NCBI GenBank assembly: GCA_029861795.1
Contig: JAOTYS010000077.1
Coordinates: forward strand, 1-13,880
Direction: 5' to 3'
DNA length: 13,880 bases
Source of the DNA: Gammaproteobacteria bacterium
GTDB taxonomy: Bacteria > Pseudomonadota > Gammaproteobacteria > Arenicellales > JAOTYS01
Shown: positions 6,944-13,880 of the stretch, in pieces
Layout of the letters: each line of letters starts with the position of its first letter
How positions within the stretch are numbered: position 1 is the first letter of the stretch
Program-made: the position numbers and the translations under genes
Notes under the pieces: model-generated
Told to the model about the DNA's origin: nothing
The model's input: only the letters and a program-made list of their open reading frames with translations
The model's database searches: none

Positions 6944-8221
6944 ATGAAGATTGCTGTGATGGGACTTGGCTATGTGGGCATACAGCTGGCCGCGGCCCTC
7001 GGTCGTTGTTACGACACAGTGGGATTCGATCCTGATCGGAACAAGGTTAGGCATCTCAATACTGGATTTGATCCCACGGGCGAGATTCAGAAAGAAGAGC
7101 TGGAGTCGGCGGTCGAACTCCACTGCACCTCCGATGTTTCGGAGTTAGTTGGTAGAGATATCTATATTGTTGCGGTACCCACTCCTGTGGATAGTGCACG
7201 TCGTCCAGATTTTCAGGCACTGACGTCAGCTAGCCAAACGATAGCAGGGGCTATGACGCCCGGTGCTGTAGTGATATATGAATCGACCGTTTATCCCGGG
7301 GCCACAGAAGACATCTGTGTCCCGGTTTTAGAACGCCATTCCGGCCTGAAGTGGGGAAAGGATTTTCACGTGGGCTACTCTCCCGAACGCATTAATCCGG
7401 GCGACGCGCAGCATAAGTTGGCGAACATCGTTAAGCTAGTAGCCGCGGACGATGAATCTACTCTAGATATGATGGAACAAGTGTACGGTAAGATCGTGGA
7501 GGCGGGCGTATATCGAGTCTCGAGCATTAAAGTTGCTGAGGCGGCAAAGGTAATCGAAAACACTCAACGCGACATTAACATAGCGCTGATCAATGAACTG
7601 GCTCTTTTGTTCGAGCGGATGGGTATAGACACATCAGCGGTGATTGAGGCCGCTAGCACTAAATGGAATTTCCTACCTTTCAAACCAGGCCTTGTCGGCG
7701 GCCACTGCATAGGCGTTGACCCATATTATTTGACTTATAAGGCGGAGATGCTTGGCTACCACCCAGAGATCATTCTGGCAGGCCGTCGAATAAACGACGG
7801 TATGGGGAAATTTGTGGCTGAACAGACGATCAAGCAGATGATTCAGGCCGGTCAAATAATAAGCGATTGCAAAGTAAACGTATTAGGTCTGACGTTTAAG
7901 GAGGACTGCAAGGATATTAGGAATTCCCAGACTGCTTCAGTCGTAGAAGAGCTAAAGTCTTACGGTGTTGAAGTATGCGTACATGATCCGCTGGCGGACC
8001 CTGAAGAAGCGCGGGAAGAGTACGGCTTGAAGTTGTTTCGGTGGAACGAATTGCCGAAGGCTGAAGGTGTAGTGATGGCAGTACCCCATTCGCCTTTTAT
8101 GACAAAATCGGTGGACGAATACTTGGGTATACTTCGGACGAAAGGGGTGTTTGTGGACGTGAAGTCTGTTTTTGAACCGGCTGTGTTCGAGAAGGCAGGC
8201 ATGCGAGTGTGGCGACTTTAA
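6944..8221 (+). CDS. tviB: UDP-N-acetylhexosamine 6-dehydrogenase, TviB/WbpA/CapL type
   Basis: Oxidises a UDP-N-acetylhexosamine (UDP-GlcNAc or UDP-GalNAc in characterised TviB/WbpA enzymes) to the uronic acid using NAD+. 425 residues, standard length. Rossmann GLGYVG (7-12), VAVPTPVD (76-83), YESTVYPGATED (112-123), GYSPERINPGD (144-154), EAAKVIENTQRD (199-210, K202), and the catalytic C255 in GLVGGHCIGVDPYY. KWNFLPFKPG and YHPEIILAGRRIND are hallmarks of the Vi/O-antigen group and not of the UDP-ManNAc dehydrogenase WecC. It is the first gene after the ops element and has a weak AGGG ribosome site. Whether the substrate is the gluco or galacto epimer cannot be read from sequence alone, and the symbol is given by family only. 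Confidence 0.88.
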   Translation: MKIAVMGLGYVGIQLAAALGRCYDTVGFDPDRNKVRHLNTGFDPTGEIQKEELESAVELHCTSDVSELVGRDIYIVAVPTPVDSARRPDFQALTSASQTIAGAMTPGAVVIYESTVYPGATEDICVPVLERHSGLKWGKDFHVGYSPERINPGDAQHKLANIVKLVAADDESTLDMMEQVYGKIVEAGVYRVSSIKVAEAAKVIENTQRDINIALINELALLFERMGIDTSAVIEAASTKWNFLPFKPGLVGGHCIGVDPYYLTYKAEMLGYHPEIILAGRRINDGMGKFVAEQTIKQMIQAGQIISDCKVNVLGLTFKEDCKDIRNSQTASVVEELKSYGVEVCVHDPLADPEEAREEYGLKLFRWNELPKAEGVVMAVPHSPFMTKSVDEYLGILRTKGVFVDVKSVFEPAVFEKAGMRVWRL

Positions 8222-8252
8222 TGTCATCATTTAGCGGGATTCGACAAACGCT

Positions 8253-9266
8253 ATGAGCAACATTTTGGTCACAGGTGCGGCCGGATTTATAGGGTACTCG
8301 TTATGTGCTAAGTTGATTGAACGAGGAGATCGACTAATCGGCGTAGATAACCTTAACGACTATTATGACCCGAGTTTGAAACAAGCTAGACTAGATCAGA
8401 TTTCGAACGATCTTGCATTTTCCTTCCACAAGATTGACATTGGCGATAGGTTCGCGGTCCAGCGCTTATTTAAGGATAATGAGATCGATATTGTGGTCAA
8501 CCTTGCTGCACAGGCTGGGGTGAGATATTCCATCGAGAATCCGGCTGCATATATAGATTCTAACCTCGTCGGTTTTGGAAATATTTTGGAAGGTTGCCGA
8601 TCAAGCAAAGTCGCGCACCTTGTTTATGCATCTTCAAGCTCTGTATATGGGGCGAATACGTCGTTGCCGTTTTCAGAGCAAGACAATGTAGACCATCCAC
8701 TGTCGTTGTATGCGGCGAGCAAAAAGGCGAATGAGCTGATGGCGCATACTTACTCACATCTCTATGGATTGCCCACCACGGGATTACGATTCTTTACTGT
8801 ATATGGGCCATGGGGTCGACCGGACATGGCTTTGTTCAAGTTCACCAAGGGGATCATAGAGGGGACGCCTATTCCGGTCTTTAACCGAGGACAGATGACC
8901 AGAGATTTCACCTATATTGACGACATCATCGAAGGTGTTGCTCGGGTGGTAGACACTCCTGCCCAGTCAGACCCTGGTTGGTCAGGAGATAGACCCAATC
9001 CTGCAACTAGTCTAGCGCCATACCGCATTTACAATATTGGTAACAATACTCCGGTTGAACTCATGAAATACATCCGGATCTTGGAGAAGTATTTGGGGAA
9101 GCAGGCAAACCTAGATCTTTTGCCGATGCAGGCAGGGGATGTGCCAAATACCTGTGCCAGTGTGGAGGCACTCTCCGACACTGTCGGATTTCGACCCAAG
9201 ACCACGGTCGAGGAGGGTATATCGCGCTTTGTCGAGTGGTACAAGGGGTACTATGGCATTGCTTGA
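8253..9266 (+). CDS. UDP-glucuronate 4-epimerase-like SDR (CapI/LpsL type)
   Basis: Interconverts UDP-glucuronate and UDP-galacturonate, so it would act on the product of Ugd. 337 residues, an extended SDR: GAAGFIG (8-14), VDNLNDYYDPSLKQARL (31-47, a signature of the UDP-GlcA epimerase group), AAQAGVRYSIENP, ASSSSVYG (126-133), catalytic Y153/K157 in YAASK, and FTVYGPWGRPDMA, which marks uronate epimerases as against plain GalE. The tight link to the TviB-like gene (31 bp) raises the alternative of a UDP-GlcNAcA 4-epimerase (TviC/WbpP role), but the N-terminal wording fits CapI better. No real Shine-Dalgarno precedes the ATG. The 99-bp gap to gmd holds nothing I recognise. Confidence 0.85.
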   Translation: MSNILVTGAAGFIGYSLCAKLIERGDRLIGVDNLNDYYDPSLKQARLDQISNDLAFSFHKIDIGDRFAVQRLFKDNEIDIVVNLAAQAGVRYSIENPAAYIDSNLVGFGNILEGCRSSKVAHLVYASSSSVYGANTSLPFSEQDNVDHPLSLYAASKKANELMAHTYSHLYGLPTTGLRFFTVYGPWGRPDMALFKFTKGIIEGTPIPVFNRGQMTRDFTYIDDIIEGVARVVDTPAQSDPGWSGDRPNPATSLAPYRIYNIGNNTPVELMKYIRILEKYLGKQANLDLLPMQAGDVPNTCASVEALSDTVGFRPKTTVEEGISRFVEWYKGYYGIA

Positions 9267-9365
9267 TGTCAGTTATCGATGCCACTACGCGATCCGTCGG
9301 TCACATCGCTAAGTGATTCTGCGTTTATTGGCGCACCACTTGGTTTTTGAGGGCTGATCTAACTT

Positions 9366-10466
9366 ATGAAAAAGGCACTAGTCACTGGAATTACAGGTCA
9401 GGATGGAGCCTATCTGGCCGAATTCTTGCTATCCAAGGGTTACGAAGTCCACGGCATAAAACGACGAACGTCTCTCTTCAACACTGATCGCATCGATCAT
9501 CTATACGAAGATCCGCATCAGCGAACCCGCGGGTTGGTTTTGCATCACGGGGATATGACTGACTCCAGTAGCTTACTGCGTATTGTTCAGCATGTGCAGC
9601 CCGATGAGTTATACAACTTAGCTGCACAAAGCCATGTAGCAGTTTCATTTGAAGAGCCCGAGTATACGGCAGACTCCGACGCTTTGGGGACGCTACGACT
9701 GCTTGAGGCGATAAGGATCTTACAACTAGAGAACAAGACGCGTTTTTACCAGGCATCAACCTCCGAGCTATTTGGAAAGGCGCGAGAGACTCCGCAAACT
9801 GAATTAACACCTTTTTATCCCAGGTCCCCCTATGGCGTTGCTAAACTATATGCATATTGGATTACCGTGAATTATAGAGACGCCTATGGTATGTACGCGT
9901 GCAATGGTATCCTTTTTAATCACGAATCTCCCAAACGAGGTGAAACATTTGTAACACGTAAGATTACTCGCGGGTTAGCGCAAGTGGTTCTGGGTCAGCA
10001 AGACTGCATCTATCTTGGAAACTTGGACGCGAAGCGAGACTGGGGACATGCGCGTGACTATGTCGAAATGCAATGGCTGATGTTGCAACAAGACTCGCCG
10101 GACGATTATGTGATCGCCACCGGCGAACAATACTCGGTGCGGGAGTTTGTCGAAACCGCAGCAGCAGAACTGGGACTGGTCATAGGCTGGTATGGGGAAG
10201 GTATCAAGGAAACCGGCGTAGTTGAGAAGATCGAATGGAAATCGGATTTTGAGCCGGTGATCAAACAAGGAGATTTAGTCGTGAGAATAGATCCCAGGTA
10301 CTTTAGACCCGCTGAGGTGGAAAGCTTGTTAGGCGATCCAACAAAGGCTCACAAAAAGCTCGGCTGGTCCCCTAAGACGACATTCAGAGAACTTGTAGCG
10401 GAGATGGTGCTATCTGACATTTGTCAGGCCCGGAACGGATTGATTTCCCGGAGAATTAGTTCCTAG
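9366..10466 (+). CDS. gmd: GDP-mannose 4,6-dehydratase
   Basis: Converts GDP-D-mannose to GDP-4-keto-6-deoxy-D-mannose, the branch point for L-fucose, D-rhamnose, perosamine and related sugars. 366 residues, typical. [15 protein letters not shown] (8-22), the NADP-binding [21 protein letters not shown], the catalytic set T132/E134 in STSELFGK with Y156/K160 in YGVAK, then [18 protein letters not shown] and [17 protein letters not shown], which are diagnostic for Gmd. The usual partner (fcl, rmd, per) is not in the window: the next 880 bp hold only decayed glycosyltransferase sequence, so the partner lies elsewhere or is lost. A GAGGG stands 13 nt before the ATG, far for a ribosome site. Confidence 0.96.
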   Translation: MKKALVTGITGQDGAYLAEFLLSKGYEVHGIKRRTSLFNTDRIDHLYEDPHQRTRGLVLHHGDMTDSSSLLRIVQHVQPDELYNLAAQSHVAVSFEEPEYTADSDALGTLRLLEAIRILQLENKTRFYQASTSELFGKARETPQTELTPFYPRSPYGVAKLYAYWITVNYRDAYGMYACNGILFNHESPKRGETFVTRKITRGLAQVVLGQQDCIYLGNLDAKRDWGHARDYVEMQWLMLQQDSPDDYVIATGEQYSVREFVETAAAELGLVIGWYGEGIKETGVVEKIEWKSDFEPVIKQGDLVVRIDPRYFRPAEVESLLGDPTKAHKKLGWSPKTTFRELVAEMVLSDICQARNGLISRRISS

Positions 10467-10479
10467 CTGCTTGCAGTGG

Positions 10480-10650
10480 TAATCGACGAACGGGTTTCGA
10501 TATCGTGTTCGGCCACCACCCCGACTCATCGCTTTTGCCCGTGACGGATTACACAACTGGTTAACGCAGCGATTTCGTTTGCGACAGGAATTGGGCATCG
10601 CACAAGAATGTATCGTAATTGGTCTAGTGACTCGTTTTCATCCTCTAAGC
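10480..10650 (+). pseudogene. Remnant A: hinge region of a GT4 glycosyltransferase
   Basis: No intact frame, but fragments in two frames follow the order of a GT4 (GT-B fold) enzyme. TGFDIVFG (10490-10513) resembles the NGFD...F motif at the start of the C-terminal domain. Then, after a frame change, RFRLRQELGIAQE and IVIGLVTRFHPL (10570-10647) resemble the family text RxxLRxELGI...VIGxVARFHPxKDH. Everything before and after this stretch of about 55 residues is missing. The N-terminal domain would have lain where gmd now ends, and the fragment stops exactly where remnant B begins. Assigned from remembered family patterns, without a database search. It is too short to say which sugar it transferred. 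Confidence 0.6.
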
Positions 10651-11339
10651 TAGTGATCTTAGGGTCATTGGCGGCGAGGTCACCGGGAATAAAAATGATA
10701 TTTTCAATGGTGCCGGGTCTTGGCTATGTATTCGGCAAAGGATGATTGCGAAGAACTCTACTTCGCGGCGTTGTATTGCAGCAGTATAAATTCGCTATGA
10801 AATGTAACGAGCGAATAACTTTTCAGAGCTAGCATGATCGAGACTTCTTTGTAAGTAGAGGATTTTTTGATCCGGCAAAAGACCGCTGTAATTATGGGTT
10901 CAGAAGTCGATACAGCTGAGTTTTTTCCTCAAAACGCTGCGATTAGAAAGGACGGTTTCTTGTTTGTGGCCAACGCTTTTTTTGGGGAAAAAAAGCACCC
11001 AGTAGTATGTAGATGCGGCAAGAATGCTGAAGAAGAAGTACCCACAAGCGATGTTTAAGATTTTGGATCCCATTGAGAAGGGTCCGTCATCCGTTTCTAT
11101 ATCGTCTTCACGCTTGGGAGCAAGAGGGGATTATCGAATATTTGACTGTCGCGAAACGGGGAAGGAATGAATGGATTCCTTGTGCCAATGAAGAATTCGA
11201 TTGCCCTGGCTGAAAGAACGGAGCTATTCCTACTGAATCCCAGTCTCGTGCACAGATGGGGGAACATTCAAGACGAGTAGCAACCGCACGGTATGATGTC
11301 CATGAAGCCAACAAAGTGATAAAAATGGCGTGCGCTTGA
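10647..11339 (+). pseudogene. Remnant B: decayed GT4 glycosyltransferase with frameshifts, stops and an internal deletion
   Basis: The pieces run in family order across all three frames. ILGSLAARSPG...MVPGLGYVFGKG, stop at 10743, then QYKFAMKCNERITFQ, stop at 10830, then HDRDFFVSRGFFDPAK (GT4: DDRDLFV.LGL). A frameshift in AAAA near 10876-10879 leads to KTAVIMGSEVDTAEFFP and FLFVANAFFGEKK. A further shift near 11000 gives YVDAARMLKKKYPQAMFKIL and PIEKGPSSVS. Then WEQEGIIEYL-like text passes directly into CRETGKE and NGFLVPMKNSIALAE, and finally RAQMGEHSRRVATARYDV ends at a TGA (11337-11339). About 45 residues that usually carry the REGxPRxLLEA EX7E motif are missing between EYL and CRET, and the first ~80 residues are absent. 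It resembles glycosyltransferases of O-antigen/capsule loci (PglA/RfbU-like family text). It cannot be functional as read. Confidence 0.75.
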
Positions 11340-11349
11340 TGTCCTCGTA

Positions 11350-12744
11350 ATGTGGAGGTATTTCTTTTCCAAGTCTAAGTCGGGTGCAGTGTTACTTATT
11401 TCCGATTTGATTGGATTCATGCTCATATTCGGGTTCGTGCATCAGCAACGTGAAGGTCATTGGATCGATTTGACTTCGATCCCTTTAATCAGTGTCATGA
11501 CGGTCACTGTTATAGTCATGTACATTTTCGACGTATATCGAACTGATACAGAAAGCCTGAATTTGGCCTTGCCGTTAAGGGCCGTTGCGGCGGTTGCCCT
11601 ATCGGGTGGCATCATTGCTGCGGTTGTTTACTTGTTGCCAGGTCAATCCCATGCTGCAAGCAGAGATAGTGTGCTTTGGCGAGGAGTATTGTTCTTCGGT
11701 CTGTTCATCTTTGCCATATGGGCATCGGTCAGCAGGGTGTTGTTAAGTTCTTTCGTTCAGAGACTGCAGAAGGATTTGCGTTGGTTGATATTGGGCACCG
11801 GAGAGTATGCATATCATATTTGGTGCGACTTTAAGAATGTGCAGCCCAGGGACAAACTACAGTTTTTTAGAATCAACCCTCTGGAAAATCGAATCGACGG
11901 CGAACACACAGGTTCTCATGTATTGGAGGATATTGACTCACTGGATGAATGTCTGAGTAGGACATGGTCTGGGGTCGTATTGGCTACGGATAGACCGTTA
12001 GAGGAAGGGCTCCTGAGAAAACTGATGGGGGCGCGATTGAGAGGGATTAGAATTTACGACTTGGTAGATTTTTATGACAAGTTTCTGTTTAAGATCCCAG
12101 TGTTTTACTTGAAGGACGTCTGGTTCGTACTTTCCCAGGGATTTGATCTTCTGCATCACAATATGCAATTAAGGATTAAGCGCGTAATGGATTTTGTGCT
12201 GGCAGGGATTCTGTTGGTGGTGTGTATGCCGCTTATGATTGTAATCGCCATCTTAATACGCATCGATGGTCCCGGCCCAATCATTTACAGTCAAATGCGT
12301 ACCGGCGCGAGTAAAAAACAGTTCCGGGTTCATAAATTTCGCACGATGGTGAAAGATGCTGAACGCAACGGAGCGCAGTGGACTGCGCATAACGATAGTC
12401 GGATTACAAAGGTAGGCCGAGTGTTACGCACCATGCGTATAGATGAATTACCCCAGATGTGGAACGTCTTAAAGGGAGAAATGAGTTTTATTGGTCCTCG
12501 CCCTGAGAGGCCGGATTTCAATAAAGACTTCGCACAGAAGATTCCTTATTACGATCTGAGGCACTTAGTAAAACCCGGAATCACTGGGTGGGCCCAGATA
12601 CAATATCCCTATGGGGCATCCTTGGAGGATGCGAAACAGAAGCTAGAATATGACTTGTACTACATCAAGAATTACTCCGTTTTTTTGGACATTGCAATTG
12701 CGATCAAGACAATGCGTCTAATGCTTTTTCGAAGGGGACGATAG
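11350..12744 (+). CDS. Undecaprenyl-phosphate sugar phosphotransferase (polyprenyl glycosylphosphotransferase, WbaP/EpsB type)
   Basis: Starts the repeat unit by moving a sugar 1-phosphate from a nucleotide sugar to undecaprenyl phosphate at the inner membrane. 464 residues. About four N-terminal membrane segments (near 13-33, 43-62, 75-95, 107-127), a degenerate Rossmann-like central domain (WLILGTGEYAYHIW, 145-158), then the C-terminal catalytic domain: KRVMD (277-281), a membrane re-entrant helix (about 282-304), HKFRTM (328-333), the catalytic Asp-Glu in IDELPQ (D375/E376), and GPRPERPDF with VKPGITGWAQI. This large architecture matches the WbaP/WcaJ/EpsB group; the sugar (Glc, Gal or other) is not predictable. 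The start lies just 10 bp after the end of remnant B and has no Shine-Dalgarno, but no better in-frame start precedes the first membrane segment. Confidence 0.92.
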   Translation: MWRYFFSKSKSGAVLLISDLIGFMLIFGFVHQQREGHWIDLTSIPLISVMTVTVIVMYIFDVYRTDTESLNLALPLRAVAAVALSGGIIAAVVYLLPGQSHAASRDSVLWRGVLFFGLFIFAIWASVSRVLLSSFVQRLQKDLRWLILGTGEYAYHIWCDFKNVQPRDKLQFFRINPLENRIDGEHTGSHVLEDIDSLDECLSRTWSGVVLATDRPLEEGLLRKLMGARLRGIRIYDLVDFYDKFLFKIPVFYLKDVWFVLSQGFDLLHHNMQLRIKRVMDFVLAGILLVVCMPLMIVIAILIRIDGPGPIIYSQMRTGASKKQFRVHKFRTMVKDAERNGAQWTAHNDSRITKVGRVLRTMRIDELPQMWNVLKGEMSFIGPRPERPDFNKDFAQKIPYYDLRHLVKPGITGWAQIQYPYGASLEDAKQKLEYDLYYIKNYSVFLDIAIAIKTMRLMLFRRGR

Positions 12745-12762
12745 TAAACTACGCTGAAAACA

Positions 12763-12799
12763 AGCTGCTCTTAGCTGCTCTTAGTATATATGCTCTTAG
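12763..12799 (+). repeat. Short tandem repeat between the transferase and rmlB
   Basis: AGCTGCTCTT occurs twice back to back (12763-12772 and 12773-12782), then after AGTATATA a third partial copy, TGCTCTTAG (12791-12799). It lies in the 123-bp gap before rmlB, which has no other feature I recognise. Probably slippage, with no evident function. Confidence 0.7.
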
Positions 12800-12867
12800 A
12801 TGATCCGATTGCTGTGGGGTGAATCCAGGTCGTGGCGGGCGCGATTGCCGTTGTGTAACTGTCATTG

Positions 12868-13880
12868 ATGCAAAACGTTCTTCTTATTACTGGTGGCGCC
12901 GGTTTTATTGGATCGACACTGATCCGATACATCATTAATACCACCGACTGGATCGTTGTAAACATCGATAAACTTACATATGCGGGTCATCGAGAAACGC
13001 TGCGCGATATCGAATCGAATTCGAGGTATGAATTTCAACGTCAAGATATCTGCGATCGATTGGCAGTGGAGAATATTATTGAAAAGCACAAGCCTGGGGG
13101 GATTATACATTTAGCAGCGGAATCCCATGTAGATAGATCTATCGATGGGCCTGCCGAGTTTATTCATACCAATGTTGTTGGCACATACACATTGTTGGAG
13201 GTTGCAAGAAGTTACTGGGGCGGGTTACCAAAGGATCAGCAACATAACTTCCGGTTTCATCATGTCTCGACGGATGAAGTCTATGGGAGCTTAGGTTCTC
13301 GCGGACTGTTCACTGAGCAGAGCCCATATCGTCCAAATTCTCCATACTCATCTAGCAAAGCCGCCTCGGACCATTTGGTTCGGGCATGGCACAAGACTTA
13401 CGGTCTACCCATAGTGGTATCGAATTGCTCAAACAATTATGGTCCTTATCAATATCCAGAAAAGCTTATTCCAGTCATCATCACCAGAGCGCTGGTTGGC
13501 CAATCCATTCCAATATACGGTGCTGGGAAGAACGTTCGAGATTGGATTTACGTCGAGGATCATGCGCGGGCGCTAATGGGCATATTTACCGATGGAGTTG
13601 CTGGCGAGACCTACAATGTGGGTGGAAACAATGAAGTCAGCAATATCGAACTTGCAAACTTAGTATGCAAGACACTCGACGAATTGAGACCAACTAACAG
13701 GCAGGGAGGGTATAAGTCACTGATACAGTTTGTGGCAGATCGACCAGGACATGATCTACGATACGCAATCGATGCAACCAAGATCCGGACAGAGCTCGGT
13801 TGGGAACCAAGGGAATCATTAGAAACGGGGTTGCGTAAGACGGTCGACTGGTTCCTTGGTAATCAAGATTGGTGTCGAAG
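12868..13880 (+). CDS. rmlB: dTDP-glucose 4,6-dehydratase (3' end outside window)
   Basis: Second step from dTDP-glucose to dTDP-L-rhamnose and other dTDP-6-deoxysugars, giving dTDP-4-keto-6-deoxyglucose. Open from ATG to the window edge, 337 codons of a usual ~350-360, so only the extreme C-terminus is missing. GGAGFIG (9-15), DKLTYAG (34-40), [12 protein letters not shown] (81-92), catalytic T135/D136/E137 in STDEVYG, Y160/K164 in YSSSK, then [31 protein letters not shown] and [11 protein letters not shown]. All are diagnostic of RmlB rather than of other SDRs. No Shine-Dalgarno is visible before the ATG. rmlA, rmlC and rmlD are not in view and probably follow downstream. Confidence 0.95.
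   Translation, partial: MQNVLLITGGAGFIGSTLIRYIINTTDWIVVNIDKLTYAGHRETLRDIESNSRYEFQRQDICDRLAVENIIEKHKPGGIIHLAAESHVDRSIDGPAEFIHTNVVGTYTLLEVARSYWGGLPKDQQHNFRFHHVSTDEVYGSLGSRGLFTEQSPYRPNSPYSSSKAASDHLVRAWHKTYGLPIVVSNCSNNYGPYQYPEKLIPVIITRALVGQSIPIYGAGKNVRDWIYVEDHARALMGIFTDGVAGETYNVGGNNEVSNIELANLVCKTLDELRPTNRQGGYKSLIQFVADRPGHDLRYAIDATKIRTELGWEPRESLETGLRKTVDWFLGNQDWCR

Noticed and set aside
10867..11058. A 63-codon open frame in the gap after gmd
   Set aside because: Its text (AVIMGSEVDTAEFFP, FLFVANAFFGEKK) is an internal piece of the GT4 remnant, and it is not a stand-alone small gene.
10467..11349. Insertion sequence as the cause of the gene-poor stretch
   Set aside because: No terminal inverted repeats, target duplications or transposase text were seen, whereas glycosyltransferase text runs through most of it.
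1..13880. CRISPR arrays, tRNA or rRNA genes, integrase or phage genes
   Set aside because: No regularly spaced repeats, no tRNA-like cloverleaf noticed by eye, and no mobile-element protein motifs.

Overview
The window looks like a chromosomal piece of a Gammaproteobacterium, or less likely a Betaproteobacterium. The reasons are a LapB/YciM-type LPS assembly regulator, heptose genes for LPS inner core, a true RfaH, and an exact copy of the enterobacterial ops element. Base composition is roughly balanced by eye. I cannot assign a genus. All genes I can support lie on the + strand.

Layout. (1) 1-1830, envelope and housekeeping: lapB, then a small secreted helix-hairpin-helix (ComEA-like) gene with its own promoter and a textbook intrinsic terminator. 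(2) 1831-5985, a likely operon with a promoter near 2002-2029: ugd (UDP-glucuronate), a kinase-only hldE (overlapping ugd by 4 nt), hldD and rfaH. (3) 5986-6943, the regulatory centre: a promoter and a perfect 9+9 bp inverted repeat that includes the GTG start of a winged-helix regulator, then a 12-bp ops element after that gene. (4) 6944-13880 (runs off the end), a surface-polysaccharide locus: a TviB/WbpA-type UDP-HexNAc dehydrogenase, a UDP-glucuronate 4-epimerase, GDP-mannose 4,6-dehydratase, a stretch of wrecked glycosyltransferase sequence, an initiating sugar-phosphate transferase, and a 3'-truncated rmlB.

How it fits together. Ugd and the epimerase would give UDP-GlcA and UDP-GalA, the TviB-like enzyme a UDP-HexNAcA, Gmd and RmlB the 4-keto-6-deoxy intermediates for 6-deoxyhexoses, and the WbaP/PglC-type transferase would start the repeat unit on undecaprenyl phosphate. 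The product is probably an acidic, deoxysugar-containing exopolysaccharide, capsule or O-antigen. RfaH is encoded about 0.9 kb before a perfect ops element that sits 53 nt ahead of the first biosynthetic gene, so the antiterminator and its target are side by side. Between them is a regulator with a winged-helix domain and a Rossmann-like C-terminal region that probably controls itself through the dyad at its start.

The least ordinary parts are the regulator/operator/ops block (6126-6890) and the region 10467-11349. The latter looks empty but translates, across several frames, into recognisable pieces of two different GT4 glycosyltransferases joined head to tail. The second has lost the segment that normally carries its EX7E catalytic motif.
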